From positions 1 through 64,000 of the forward strand of contig CAYJNG010000001.1 in NCBI GenBank assembly GCA_964371505.1: a stretch of DNA of 64,000 nt, written 5' to 3'. The notes under the pieces were generated by a model. That model did not search any database. It was not told where the DNA came from and saw nothing but the letters and a program-made list of their open reading frames with translations. The position numbers and the translations under genes are program-made. The stretch comes from CAYJAD01 sp964371505. GTDB taxonomy: Bacteria > Desulfobacterota > Desulfovibrionia > Desulfovibrionales > Desulfovibrionaceae. Shown piece by piece: positions 22,833 through 31,248 of the stretch (the stretch's first letter is position 1; every line of letters starts with the position of its first letter).

Positions 22833-25082
22833 TTAGTTTTTTTCTGTATAGCTCCATACGCCGTCCCATTGTTGTGGCGGTGCGGCTAAAAGCAAGGCAG
22901 AGCGTTGCGTGTATACCTTGTACAATAAGGTGTGCGGAAAGGCTTCATGTAAGTGCTGAAATATGTCATGGGCTTTTTGAAAATAGCCGCTTACATAGTG
23001 TTGCCTGCCTTCTAAAAATTGTTGTAGCTCTTCTTCCATGCTTGCCTTGTGACTTTGGGCAAGGGGCAAGCAAATTTCCACAGGTTGTTGTTTGCCTTTT
23101 ACGCGAATGGCGTCAAGAGGAAGAAAATAAGGAACGCTTTCCGCAAGGGGAGCGTTTTTTTCTTGGGCATAGCTTTGGCAAAGCTGTGCTGTTTCTGCTG
23201 AGGTGAGAATGGGCACACCGTACACCGCGCAAAGGCTTTCAAGCCTTGCGGTAATGTTTACGCTATCGCCTATACAAGTATAATCCAAAAGCTCTGCGCT
23301 GCCCATATTGCCCACAAAAACCTTACCTGTATGTATGCCTATGCCTGTGCTAAAGGAGATATCAAGCTCTTTTTGTAAGGTTATATTCAGTTCTGCGAGG
23401 GCGTTTTGCATGGCTAAAGCGCTGTTGACGGCGCGTAGGGGGTGTTGCTGCACAGGCAGGGGCGCGTTCCAAAAAGCCATGACAGAATCGCCGATGAATT
23501 TGTCCACCGTGCCTTCGTTGGCATGAATAATGGCGGTGATGGGAGTGAAATAGCGGTTCAGTGCATGAACCACTTCATGCGGCTTAAGACGCTCCGATAG
23601 CGAGGTAAAACCCCTAATGTCCGTAAAAAGCAAGGTGACTGTGCGCTCTTCACCTGCCAATACGGCTTCGCCTTTTTCCACAATGCGTTCCACCATATGC
23701 GGGGCAATATAGCGGGTAAATGCCGTACGTAGGGTGCGCTTTTGCTTTGCTTCTTGCCAAAAGCGTACAGCCAGTAACAACACAGCTTGCGAAAAAATAA
23801 TAAGTAAGACGTATAAAGGAGAAAGGTATATACCGTCATTAAATGCGTCCCATGTGCCAAAAAGGATGAGGCAGGTAAGCGCCACAAGCACAGGCATATA
23901 GGCCGATGCCGCCACCATGGCAAAAATAAGCGCCCCTACAATGCCTACACTTACCATGGCTGTTTTTTGGATTTTGGCATGGGAGGGAGGTATTTGTATA
24001 AAGCGCTGACTTAAAATAGCATCTATAACGGTGGCATGTATTTCTGCACCGGAGTAAATGGCGTCAAAGGGGGTGGGGCGAATATCTAAAAGGCCGGGGG
24101 CTGAGGTGCCCACAATAAAAACGCGATGTTGCAGTTTTTCAACAGGAATTTTTTTTTGCAAAATATCCACAGCGCTAAAGGTAGGATAATAATGGCGTGG
24201 CCCGCGAAAGGGAATCATAAAGTAGCCGTTGGGGTTTACTGGTATGGTATATGTGCCCATTTTCAAGGAGCTAAGCCCCAAGGGGCCGCTGTTTAGCCCT
24301 ATACTTTGCAGGCCCATGGCACGCATGAGCGTGCGCACCGATAAGGATAAGAAAATACGATCATCCACTTGCGTTAATAAGGGCACGGAGCGGCTAATGC
24401 CGTCGGGGTCCGGCTCGGCATTGAGAGAGGCTAAAGGCGCCTTAGCGCGTAATGCAGCCAAAGGAAGGGTGACCCCTTGCCCTTTGGGTATGAAAGACGT
24501 GGCTGGTAAGCTATTTGGCGGGTTGTTCATCCATACCCCATCGGGGGGAGGCATATCTTGAGGAAGAGGGCTTACTTTGCCTTTAAATTGCGTAAAAGAA
24601 CCTAATACCACAGGGCTTTGCGCTATGCTAGCCGCTAAAATGCTGTCATTATCATACATATGGGCGGGAATGCCCTGCAAGGGTAAGGGGATATTGTAAT
24701 GCTGCTCAAAGGATTTTTGCACGTGGGTAAGGGAAGTATTATCCGGCTCGGAAAAAATAATATCAAGCCCAATGGCTGCGGCGCCGGCCTCGGTAAGATT
24801 ATCCACTAACTTTGCCACCACATGACGTGGCCAAGGCCATTGGCCCACGGCGGCAAGGCTGGCATCGTCAATATCAATGAGTGCTGGCGCAGGGGAAGGC
24901 GTGCCGCCGCCATGAGCACGCAAGAAGATATCGTATATATTTCTATCGGCTTGTTGCAAAAGTGTAGGTTGCACCATGTATAGGGCAAAAAAAAGACTAA
25001 GTATGCCAAGGCCAAGGCCAAGGCGCAGACCCCTTTCGCGAAAGGTACGAGATGTTTTGCCTTTTATATCCAATATGCCCAT
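22833..25082 (-). CDS. CHASE2-domain adenylate/guanylate cyclase
   Basis: A 749-residue membrane-bound class III nucleotide cyclase. Residues about 20-40 are a first membrane segment, about 45-350 an extracytoplasmic CHASE2 sensor (family-typical ALIDIDDASLAAVGQWPWPR and GLDIIFSEPD), then a cluster of membrane helices at about 365-450. The catalytic domain begins near 480 with LLFTDIRGFTSLSERL (metal Asp) and includes NRYFTPITAIIHANEGTVDK and GIGIHTGKVFVGNMGS. A C-terminal TPR-like tail follows. The ATG at 25082 has AAAGGACTATTC upstream. Convergent with the HD-GYP gene, so cyclic nucleotide synthesis and c-di-GMP turnover are encoded side by side. Confidence 0.93.
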   Translation of the reverse strand: MGILDIKGKTSRTFRERGLRLGLGLGILSLFFALYMVQPTLLQQADRNIYDIFLRAHGGGTPSPAPALIDIDDASLAAVGQWPWPRHVVAKLVDNLTEAGAAAIGLDIIFSEPDNTSLTHVQKSFEQHYNIPLPLQGIPAHMYDNDSILAASIAQSPVVLGSFTQFKGKVSPLPQDMPPPDGVWMNNPPNSLPATSFIPKGQGVTLPLAALRAKAPLASLNAEPDPDGISRSVPLLTQVDDRIFLSLSVRTLMRAMGLQSIGLNSGPLGLSSLKMGTYTIPVNPNGYFMIPFRGPRHYYPTFSAVDILQKKIPVEKLQHRVFIVGTSAPGLLDIRPTPFDAIYSGAEIHATVIDAILSQRFIQIPPSHAKIQKTAMVSVGIVGALIFAMVAASAYMPVLVALTCLILFGTWDAFNDGIYLSPLYVLLIIFSQAVLLLAVRFWQEAKQKRTLRTAFTRYIAPHMVERIVEKGEAVLAGEERTVTLLFTDIRGFTSLSERLKPHEVVHALNRYFTPITAIIHANEGTVDKFIGDSVMAFWNAPLPVQQHPLRAVNSALAMQNALAELNITLQKELDISFSTGIGIHTGKVFVGNMGSAELLDYTCIGDSVNITARLESLCAVYGVPILTSAETAQLCQSYAQEKNAPLAESVPYFLPLDAIRVKGKQQPVEICLPLAQSHKASMEEELQQFLEGRQHYVSGYFQKAHDIFQHLHEAFPHTLLYKVYTQRSALLLAAPPQQWDGVWSYTEKN

Positions 25083-25254
25083 GAATAGTCCTTTACATAC
25101 ATAAAAACCCATGTGGCTGTGCTTTGGCACAGCTTTATTGCGGTTAAAGTCTCACGGAGCATGGAGGCCAGTCAATGTAAAAAAAGCGTAGCAAGCATGG
25201 CCTGAGGCACCTTATACTTAGGCGCTAAAATGTGTAAAAAATACGTATAATAAA

Positions 25255-26361
25255 TTATGTGTTAAGAACTTCATGCCTTTTTACACAGTTTTTACACAAA
25301 TTTGTGGTGGGATTTCCTGCGGCATGCTGAGCGCGAAATTGTATATAATTTTCCTTTTGCCAAATATGCAGGGCGTTTTCTTCATTCACATTGCCAAAGA
25401 GGCATGTGCTATCTTGCGCCTTTTGTGAGGGTACTTGTAAATACACACAAGGGGAAATGCTACCTTGAGCACTTATGTATAAGCTTTTTTGAATGTTTTC
25501 ACGGCAAGCGCGGGCCATATGGGGGCTTGGTAAGGCATAGTGTACGTCTATATGATACTCTTGAGCTTCGGCCTGCACCTTTTGTAAAAGAGCATGGGCT
25601 TTGGCTAAAAGAGCCTTTTGTTCAGGTGTGTCTTTGGCCGTGAGGGCTAAGGCCGCTTGGGCTGCATCGGGGGCGTAATCTAAGGTGCTAATGATGGCGG
25701 CGTGCATGCCAAGTTTGTGTAAAAGCTTGGGTAGAGCAAGCACAGCTTCAAGGCGATCTGCCAATAAAAGGTAGGCCAAGTGAATTTCTAGATGTACGGC
25801 CATATGTTTTTTGCGCAGCTCTTGAAGCAATAAAATTTTTTCGCATACGGTATCAAAATCAGCCCCCACGCGTACGCTATTGCTGATGGCGTCCGTGCCT
25901 GCCAAAGAAAAAGCCAGAATATCTATGCCGCTATCTATTATCTTTTTGCAGGTTTTTTCGTGCAAATGCAGGGCGCAAGATGTGGAGGATACAAGGCAGC
26001 CGGCTTTACGCGCAAAGGCCACAAAATCAAAGAAATGCGGGTGTAAGAAGGGTTCTCCCCATCCTTGCAAATGCACGCGCGTGCTTTGTTTAAGCAAGGG
26101 CCACAAATTAGCAAAGGTATGGGCTTGCATATGCTGGCCTTGCCATGTGTGGGCATCAGTGGTGTGTGGGCAGTATGTGCATTTTGCGGCGCATTGGGAG
26201 GTTATTTCCACTTGTAAACAGTCTAGTGGGCGCACTTGTGGTTTAAAGAGCTCTTTTATCATTTCTCCTATGCCGGCTTCCCGCAGCTCCTTATGGTGTA
26301 AAATGTCGCAGGGCTGTGCATAGTTTTGGTGTTGTGGCGATATGGGAAAGGTAAGTGGCAT
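25255..26361 (-). CDS. Radical SAM / SPASM-domain protein
   Basis: A 368-residue radical SAM enzyme. The cluster motif is CAAKCTYC (Cx3Cx2C) near residue 57-64, within VEITSQCAAKCTYCPH, and the GWGEPFLHP segment is the following GGEP-type SAM-binding turn. The C-terminus has a SPASM-like Cys set: ISPCVYL, an STCLFGNV segment and LCKNCVKRHE, for auxiliary Fe-S clusters. SPASM proteins usually modify peptides or act on cofactors; no precursor peptide is seen nearby. It is the third gene of an operon after two FemAB-like acyltransferases, spaced 9 bases after the previous gene. Substrate unknown. Confidence 0.85.
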   Translation of the reverse strand: MPLTFPISPQHQNYAQPCDILHHKELREAGIGEMIKELFKPQVRPLDCLQVEITSQCAAKCTYCPHTTDAHTWQGQHMQAHTFANLWPLLKQSTRVHLQGWGEPFLHPHFFDFVAFARKAGCLVSSTSCALHLHEKTCKKIIDSGIDILAFSLAGTDAISNSVRVGADFDTVCEKILLLQELRKKHMAVHLEIHLAYLLLADRLEAVLALPKLLHKLGMHAAIISTLDYAPDAAQAALALTAKDTPEQKALLAKAHALLQKVQAEAQEYHIDVHYALPSPHMARACRENIQKSLYISAQGSISPCVYLQVPSQKAQDSTCLFGNVNEENALHIWQKENYIQFRAQHAAGNPTTNLCKNCVKRHEVLNT

Positions 26362-26370
26362 GGGTATTCC

Positions 26371-27303
26371 TTAAGAGAAAAGGCGGGCAAGCCAATGAGA
26401 AGGTTTTTTAGTTTTTTGTACGTCTGCAACGCGCCATGAGCTTTGTACCAGAGGGAGCAAAGGCTGTGCGCCCCATTTTTCTTTAAAAAAGCGTATGCCA
26501 CTGTGTATGCCAAGGCCAAGATTGCATGAGCCATAGCCACGCTGTGCAGCCTCTTGTAATAAGGCCATAAGAAGAGCCTCGGCGGTGCCGGGTGTGGCCT
26601 TAGGGTGGCGAAAGGCAAACATGTAAAAAGCCGTGTGCAGTGAGGTGAAGTCTGCCACGGTGCAGCCCATAAGGGCGCCGCTGTGCACGTCATAGGCAGA
26701 AAATAAGCGCGCTTGCGCTACGTTGCGACAATACATTCCCACACGTTGAAAAATACTGCTCATTTCTTTACTGAGCCCTTGGCGGCTTACATAGTGGAGC
26801 ATAAGTTCTTGGTGGGCCCCTGTCCATGCGTGCTCGCCTTGGCTTTGCTCTATGCGTAGGTGCGCTAAAGCACGGCGACACATGGAAAGCACATGGGGCA
26901 AGTTTTTTTCTTCTAGGGGCAGGGGTAAAAAATAATAGGCATCGTTATAGCAGGTTGTTTCATGCGGCGTACAATGAGGGTGCAAGGGAGGACGCAGGGG
27001 GGCAAGCACGGTAATATGCTCTATGTGCGGGCTTTGCTGCAAGTGCTGTATGCACAGATGTAGTTGGGCTTCATGGTCGGGTGCCAAGGAGAAGGCATGG
27101 GCAGGCCAAGATGAGCAATCGTAGGCCACAAGGGTGGCATGCCCTGCGTTTTCATGCACAAGAAAGTTACCCACGCTATAACTTGTGGCTGCGCTAACGG
27201 CCTGTACATAGGGTATAAGTTGTTCCGGCACCAAGGCTTGTAAGCTGTATTGCTGCGCATGCATGGCAGATAAAGGGGTATGAAGGGGGCTGTGCTGCGG
27301 CAT
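26371..27303 (-). CDS. FemAB/GNAT-like acyltransferase
   Basis: A 310-residue soluble protein. The C-terminal part carries LGLGIHSGIRFFKEKWGA, the pattern shared by FemAB/CelD-type GNAT acyltransferases (acceptor-loop LG..GI..FK.KWG), preceded by a helix region ALLMALLQEAAQRGY. The same pattern appears in the upstream gene's product, so the two are paralogous. The N-terminal half is less conserved. It starts at ATG 27303, only 2 bases after the stop of the upstream fusion gene, and ends 9 bases before the radical SAM gene. Family members transfer amino acids or fatty acyl groups; the donor and acceptor here are unknown. Confidence 0.7.
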   Translation of the reverse strand: MPQHSPLHTPLSAMHAQQYSLQALVPEQLIPYVQAVSAATSYSVGNFLVHENAGHATLVAYDCSSWPAHAFSLAPDHEAQLHLCIQHLQQSPHIEHITVLAPLRPPLHPHCTPHETTCYNDAYYFLPLPLEEKNLPHVLSMCRRALAHLRIEQSQGEHAWTGAHQELMLHYVSRQGLSKEMSSIFQRVGMYCRNVAQARLFSAYDVHSGALMGCTVADFTSLHTAFYMFAFRHPKATPGTAEALLMALLQEAAQRGYGSCNLGLGIHSGIRFFKEKWGAQPLLPLVQSSWRVADVQKTKKPSHWLARLFS

Positions 27304-27305
27304 AG

Positions 27306-29237
27306 TTATATACGGCCTTGTTTTTTTATTTTATGGCGCAGGGCATGGCGCCATGTGGGCTGCACTTGTGTAAGGGTAAAGCCATCTTCTTGCAGCATGG
27401 GGCGTAAATTGAGCATATGCGCCGTACCCACAAAAACCGCCGCGCGCCCTTGCTCTAAAAATGGCCGCATGCGCCGGCGAAAGCGCTCGTCTCGTTTATT
27501 GATAATGGTATGCGTGCGGGTGGGAAACTCGGCACTGGTGCCCATAAGGCGCAATAAATCTCCCTGCAAGTACGCTTGTACATTTTTACGTATCATGGAG
27601 GGCCACGTGTGGCAGTTTTGAAAATACCGTATGACACGCTGCGGCGGCACCGCATTTAATGAGGCCAACTGCTCTTCTAAGCTTTCCATGGCCACCACAT
27701 TTTTTCCCATTTCATGGGCTAGATGCCATGCTTCCAAGTCCACCGACTGTTGCCACCCTTTACGCTCTAAAAAGCTTGTCCAAAGGGTGAAAAGAGCCGT
27801 CCATGGGCGGGTGTGGGCTAAGTACCACCGCACATCCACACGGCGTTTTGCCTGCATATTGAGTAGACGCGCCCAAAAACCTTCGGGCCCGCGTACCATG
27901 CGCTCCAAAGCGCGTATTTCGCTTTCTGTCAGTAAGGGTAAGAGCGGCTGTTGCTCAGGGGTAAGTGTTTTACCTTGTAAGCTTACTTCTTGTAGGCTTT
28001 GTGCATCCAAGGGGCCTTCAAAAAGCACCGTATCCACTTGGTCAAAAAGTTTACGAAAATCTCGCTCAAAGGAATAGCAAAAAAAGTGTGCTGAGCCGCC
28101 AATCCACGAAATAGCATCGCCTTTTTGCACACGCCATAGCATGGCATGGGGGCGCTGTTCCGGTAGGGAGGCTAAAATCTGCCTTTTGGATAGCCCGCTT
28201 AAAAGATGTATGTTTTGTATGGCTTGGCTGGCGCCTTCCTTGTTAATGGCGCCGGAAGGCTGAGCCGCAGGGGCCGCGCCAAGGGCTGTAAGAAAAAGCC
28301 TTTGCACATCCTTGGTGAGGTTTTCTGCGTGCGGGGCTTCCATCCATGAGGCACGCATATAGGGTATGGTGGGCACGCCGCCCCATTTACGCTTAAAGCG
28401 GGAAATACCTTCATGCACGCCTAAGCCCAAGTGAATGAAGGTCTTCTTTTCCTCGCGGGCCATATGCAGCATATGGGCAAAAAGAGCATCCACGGCATGG
28501 GGTATGTAATGGGTGCGAGAGTGCGCCCCCAGCACATAGGCGCAAAAGGTGGCGGGGGCAAAGTCTAATAATAAGGTGGCGGTGAGGTGCCCCTCATGTG
28601 TATATGCGTTGAGCAGACGTAAATGGGTGTGCGGCGTTCCAAGTACGCTGGGGGTGGCGAGGAAGAGGCGACGTACCATGTTATGCATGGGGGCGGGGTT
28701 AGACGCGGGCTTAGAGCCTGCGCTGCTACCCAAGGGGGTTGCATCATGCCCTTGCCTGCCTAAAAATTCCGTCCAAAGGCGACGATGCTCCAAGGTAAAG
28801 TCTTGTCCCACATCAATACGTATGCGCTCATGGGCTTTGGCTATGGGCCTGCGTAACTTGTGTGGCACAGGGGCGTGCGCATCTAAGGTATAAAAAACAT
28901 CTTTTTCTTGCACATGGGGCAGAAGTTCGGAGGGGAAATCTGGCCCTATGGCATAGCATTGTGTGGCGCCGGTGCGCGCCACGGCGGCATTTTTGGCTTG
29001 CAAAAAGTTTGGTGCTTGCAAAAAGTTTGGCGCTTGTAAAAAATTTTGCGCTGTGGGGGTGGCCTTGTCACTGTGTTTAGGCAATAGCGGATAGCCTATG
29101 ATGGTAAGCCAATCTTGCGCGCTGTAGCATAGGTAACCATCTTGCATAAAGGCCTGCCCTTGCGACACTTCGCGCATAAAGTGCAAGGAGTGTTCGGGCA
29201 CGCTGGCGCGTAGGTAAAGGTCATCAGTGTCGAGCAT
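27306..29237 (-). CDS. Fusion of FemAB-like acyltransferase and TraB/GumN-family domain
   Basis: A 643-residue two-domain protein. Residues 1-340 form a FemAB/GNAT-like acyltransferase (signature LGLGVHEGISRFKRKWGG), paralogous to the next gene's product. Residues about 380-640 match the TraB/GumN (Tiki/PrgY-like) fold: ISWIGGSAHFF with a FEGP element, and near the end AVFVGTAHMLNLRPML, the two His-containing motifs of that superfamily. Members include metal-dependent peptidases and pheromone-shutdown proteins. The ATG at 29237 has GGAGAAAAGT upstream. An internal 18-bp tandem repeat lies at 28996-29049. It is the first gene of a three-gene operon; I know of no characterised protein with this pairing. 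Confidence 0.75.
   Translation of the reverse strand: MLDTDDLYLRASVPEHSLHFMREVSQGQAFMQDGYLCYSAQDWLTIIGYPLLPKHSDKATPTAQNFLQAPNFLQAPNFLQAKNAAVARTGATQCYAIGPDFPSELLPHVQEKDVFYTLDAHAPVPHKLRRPIAKAHERIRIDVGQDFTLEHRRLWTEFLGRQGHDATPLGSSAGSKPASNPAPMHNMVRRLFLATPSVLGTPHTHLRLLNAYTHEGHLTATLLLDFAPATFCAYVLGAHSRTHYIPHAVDALFAHMLHMAREEKKTFIHLGLGVHEGISRFKRKWGGVPTIPYMRASWMEAPHAENLTKDVQRLFLTALGAAPAAQPSGAINKEGASQAIQNIHLLSGLSKRQILASLPEQRPHAMLWRVQKGDAISWIGGSAHFFCYSFERDFRKLFDQVDTVLFEGPLDAQSLQEVSLQGKTLTPEQQPLLPLLTESEIRALERMVRGPEGFWARLLNMQAKRRVDVRWYLAHTRPWTALFTLWTSFLERKGWQQSVDLEAWHLAHEMGKNVVAMESLEEQLASLNAVPPQRVIRYFQNCHTWPSMIRKNVQAYLQGDLLRLMGTSAEFPTRTHTIINKRDERFRRRMRPFLEQGRAAVFVGTAHMLNLRPMLQEDGFTLTQVQPTWRHALRHKIKKQGRI
28996..29049 (-). 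repeat. In-frame 18-bp tandem repeat (three copies)
   Basis: Three consecutive 18-base units (28996-29013, 29014-29031, 29032-29049); the first two differ by one base, the third by a few more. They encode three six-residue units of the type FLQAPN inside the fusion protein at 27306-29237. The length keeps frame, so copy-number change would lengthen or shorten a linker. Confidence 0.85.
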
Positions 29238-29261
29238 ACTTTTCTCCACAAGTTTGTGCAT

Positions 29262-29649
29262 ACGAAAATCTGAGACTACTGGGAATTTGATTATTTATAG
29301 TATAAAAAATTAGAGTTTGTGCAAAGAGAAAAATTCACAAAGTGGCATTTTTCCTCTGTCTAGGATGGATAAAACGTGTTTTCGTTATGTGCAGGACAAA
29401 AATATTTGTATAGAGTTTTCTACTCAGAAAAACATCCAAAGAGAGTGTTACTTGCGTTTTACATGGGCTTTTTGCTCATGGGCAAAAAGATGCCAGCTTC
29501 TGTGCCAGCGCAAGAGATGGAGTGCTAGCCCTTAAAGCTTTTCTTTTATATCAAGCCCCGACTGCTCGGGGCTTTTTTGTCCCCTTTAACACTTGGCAAA
29601 GAGGGGCTTCCTGTGTATTGTCGTGCTTTGTGTAAAATAAGAGGACTGT
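29262..29649 (+). other. Gene-poor stretch upstream of comEB
   Basis: About 390 bases of AT-rich sequence between the divergent fusion gene and comEB. The only strong signal is the terminator at 29553-29579. An open frame of 56 codons (ATG 29365 to 29535) exists but has no convincing ribosome binding site and no recognisable family. A short transcript ending at the terminator, coding or not, would explain the terminator's presence. Confidence 0.4.
29553..29579 (+). terminator. Rho-independent terminator without an assigned gene
   Basis: AGCCCCG and CGGGGCT pair around a 5- to 6-base loop at 29554-29572, followed by six T. No recognised plus-strand gene lies immediately upstream, so it must end either a small RNA, a small coding transcript or an attenuated comEB leader. 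Confidence 0.85.
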
Positions 29650-30105
29650 ATGGAAAGACTGCCTTGGCCAGAATATTTCATGCGCATCGCTTATATGGTG
29701 GCAGAGCGCAGTACATGTGCACGCCGTAAGGTGGGCGCTGTTGCCGTGCGGGATAATCGCATCCTTGCTACAGGCTATAATGGCGCGCCTGCGGGCATGC
29801 GGCACTGTCTTGATATAGGGTGCTTGCGTCAGCAAATGGCCATTCCTTCTGGGGAGCGTCACGAAATTTGCCGCGCCATCCATGCAGAACAAAATATTAT
29901 TGTGCAAGCAGCCACTCACGGTGTGCAGCTTGATGGAGCCGATATTTATTGTACTACCTTTCCTTGCGGTATTTGTGCAAAGTTGTTGATTAATTGTGGT
30001 ATAAAGTCCATATTTTATGTGGAGTATTACCCCGATGAACTGGCTGTGCAAATGCTTCGTGAGGCAAATATTATGTGTATGCAAATGGAGCGCCCCAAGG
30101 AGTAG
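29650..30105 (+). CDS. comEB: dCMP deaminase (ComEB-type)
   Basis: Deaminates dCMP to dUMP for thymidylate synthesis. The 151-residue protein has the cytidine-deaminase zinc site: HAEQN (His, catalytic Glu) and TFPCGICAK (PCxxC). The RSTCARRKVGAV segment near the N-terminus is typical of dCMP deaminases of this family, as is the ATGYNGAPAGMRHC region. The ATG at 29650 is preceded by AGAGGACTGT. It is followed by ribD with only 3 bases between, so it leads the riboflavin operon. Confidence 0.93.
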   Translation: MERLPWPEYFMRIAYMVAERSTCARRKVGAVAVRDNRILATGYNGAPAGMRHCLDIGCLRQQMAIPSGERHEICRAIHAEQNIIVQAATHGVQLDGADIYCTTFPCGICAKLLINCGIKSIFYVEYYPDELAVQMLREANIMCMQMERPKE

Positions 30106-30108
30106 TTT

Positions 30109-31248
30109 ATGGAAGAAGTAACTTTTGCCAACGCCATGCGTCATGCTGCAACCCTTGCTTTGCAAGGGCGTGCGCTAGTATATCCTAACCCCACAGTGGG
30201 TGCGGTGCTTGTGCGTGACGGTGCCATTGTGGCCGAAGGGTGGCATAAAGTTTACGGCGGGCCCCATGCTGAGGTGGTATGTTTACAAGATGCTGCAGAA
30301 AAAGGCGTTGATGCTAGTCAGTGCACTTTAGTGGTAACTCTTGAGCCTTGCCACCATCACGGTAAAACGCCTCCTTGCACGGAAGCCATTGTAAAGGCCG
30401 GCATTAAACATGTGGTTTTTGGCATGCGCGACCCCAACGAAAAAGCCGCCGGCGGCGCTGCTTATCTTGCCTCTCAAGGTATTAAGGTAGAAGAAGGCGT
30501 GGAAGCGCAGCTGTGCCAAGATCTTTTGGCGGATTTTCTTTGCTGGCGAGAGAAAAAGCGCCCCTATGTATTGCTCAAGCTTGCTTCTACTTTAGATGGG
30601 CGCATAGCTACACGTTCTGGGCATTCGCAATGGGTGAGCAGCCAAGGTTCGCGTAATAGGGTGCAGCTTATGCGCAGAAAGCTTGCGCAAGTGGGCGGAG
30701 CCATTATGATTGGCGGAGGTACCTTTCGAGTGGATAATCCGCGCCTTACTGTGCGCTATCCCGAAGGTGAAGACGGCCCGCAACCCCTTGCTTGTATTGT
30801 CACTTCTCGTTTACCTGTGGTAAGTCTTGATAATACTTTATTGCAAACACGCCCTAAGGACGCCATATTCTTTTCCACTCCTGCTGGGGCGGCTTCTCCC
30901 ACAGCTAAAGCCCTAGAAGAAATGGGCGCCAGAGTGTGGTCACAGGCGCCGCAAAGCGGGGCTGTGCGTTTGCCGCAATTGGATATTTTGCTTGAGCGTC
31001 TTTTTACGGAATTAAATTGTCCTTATGTACTGTGCGAAGGCGGCGGAAAGCTTGCTTTAAGCCTGCTTGAGCTTGGCCTTGTGGATGAGTTTCACCTGCA
31101 CCTTGCCCCCTGCATTTTGGGGGATAATGAAGCCAAACCTCTTTTTGACGGTAAGAGCCCCATGAATATGTCTGAAGCGCTTTCCTTACGCATTAGCGAT
31201 TATGAAATGCATGGCGAAGATATTCATATAGTATTGAGACCCAAATAA
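30109..31248 (+). CDS. ribD: Bifunctional diaminohydroxyphosphoribosylaminopyrimidine deaminase / reductase
   Basis: Catalyses the second and third steps of riboflavin synthesis: deamination and side-chain reduction of the pyrimidine ribosyl intermediate. The 379-residue product has the deaminase domain first (AHAEV-type motif GPHAEVVCL, then TLEPCHHHGKTPPC for zinc) and a reductase domain from about 150 (KLASTLDGRIATRSGHSQW, then GGGTFRVDNPRLTVR and CEGGGKL). The stop codon overlaps the ribE start by one base. No FMN riboswitch is visible upstream of the operon. Confidence 0.97.
   Translation: MEEVTFANAMRHAATLALQGRALVYPNPTVGAVLVRDGAIVAEGWHKVYGGPHAEVVCLQDAAEKGVDASQCTLVVTLEPCHHHGKTPPCTEAIVKAGIKHVVFGMRDPNEKAAGGAAYLASQGIKVEEGVEAQLCQDLLADFLCWREKKRPYVLLKLASTLDGRIATRSGHSQWVSSQGSRNRVQLMRRKLAQVGGAIMIGGGTFRVDNPRLTVRYPEGEDGPQPLACIVTSRLPVVSLDNTLLQTRPKDAIFFSTPAGAASPTAKALEEMGARVWSQAPQSGAVRLPQLDILLERLFTELNCPYVLCEGGGKLALSLLELGLVDEFHLHLAPCILGDNEAKPLFDGKSPMNMSEALSLRISDYEMHGEDIHIVLRPK

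Noticed and set aside
29262..29649. FMN riboswitch before the riboflavin operon
   Set aside because: None of the conserved FMN-aptamer segments could be found in this interval or before ribD.
29551..30165. Minus-strand open frame of 204 codons over comEB
   Set aside because: It runs antisense through comEB, whose zinc-site motifs are intact; the product has no family features and spans a terminator.
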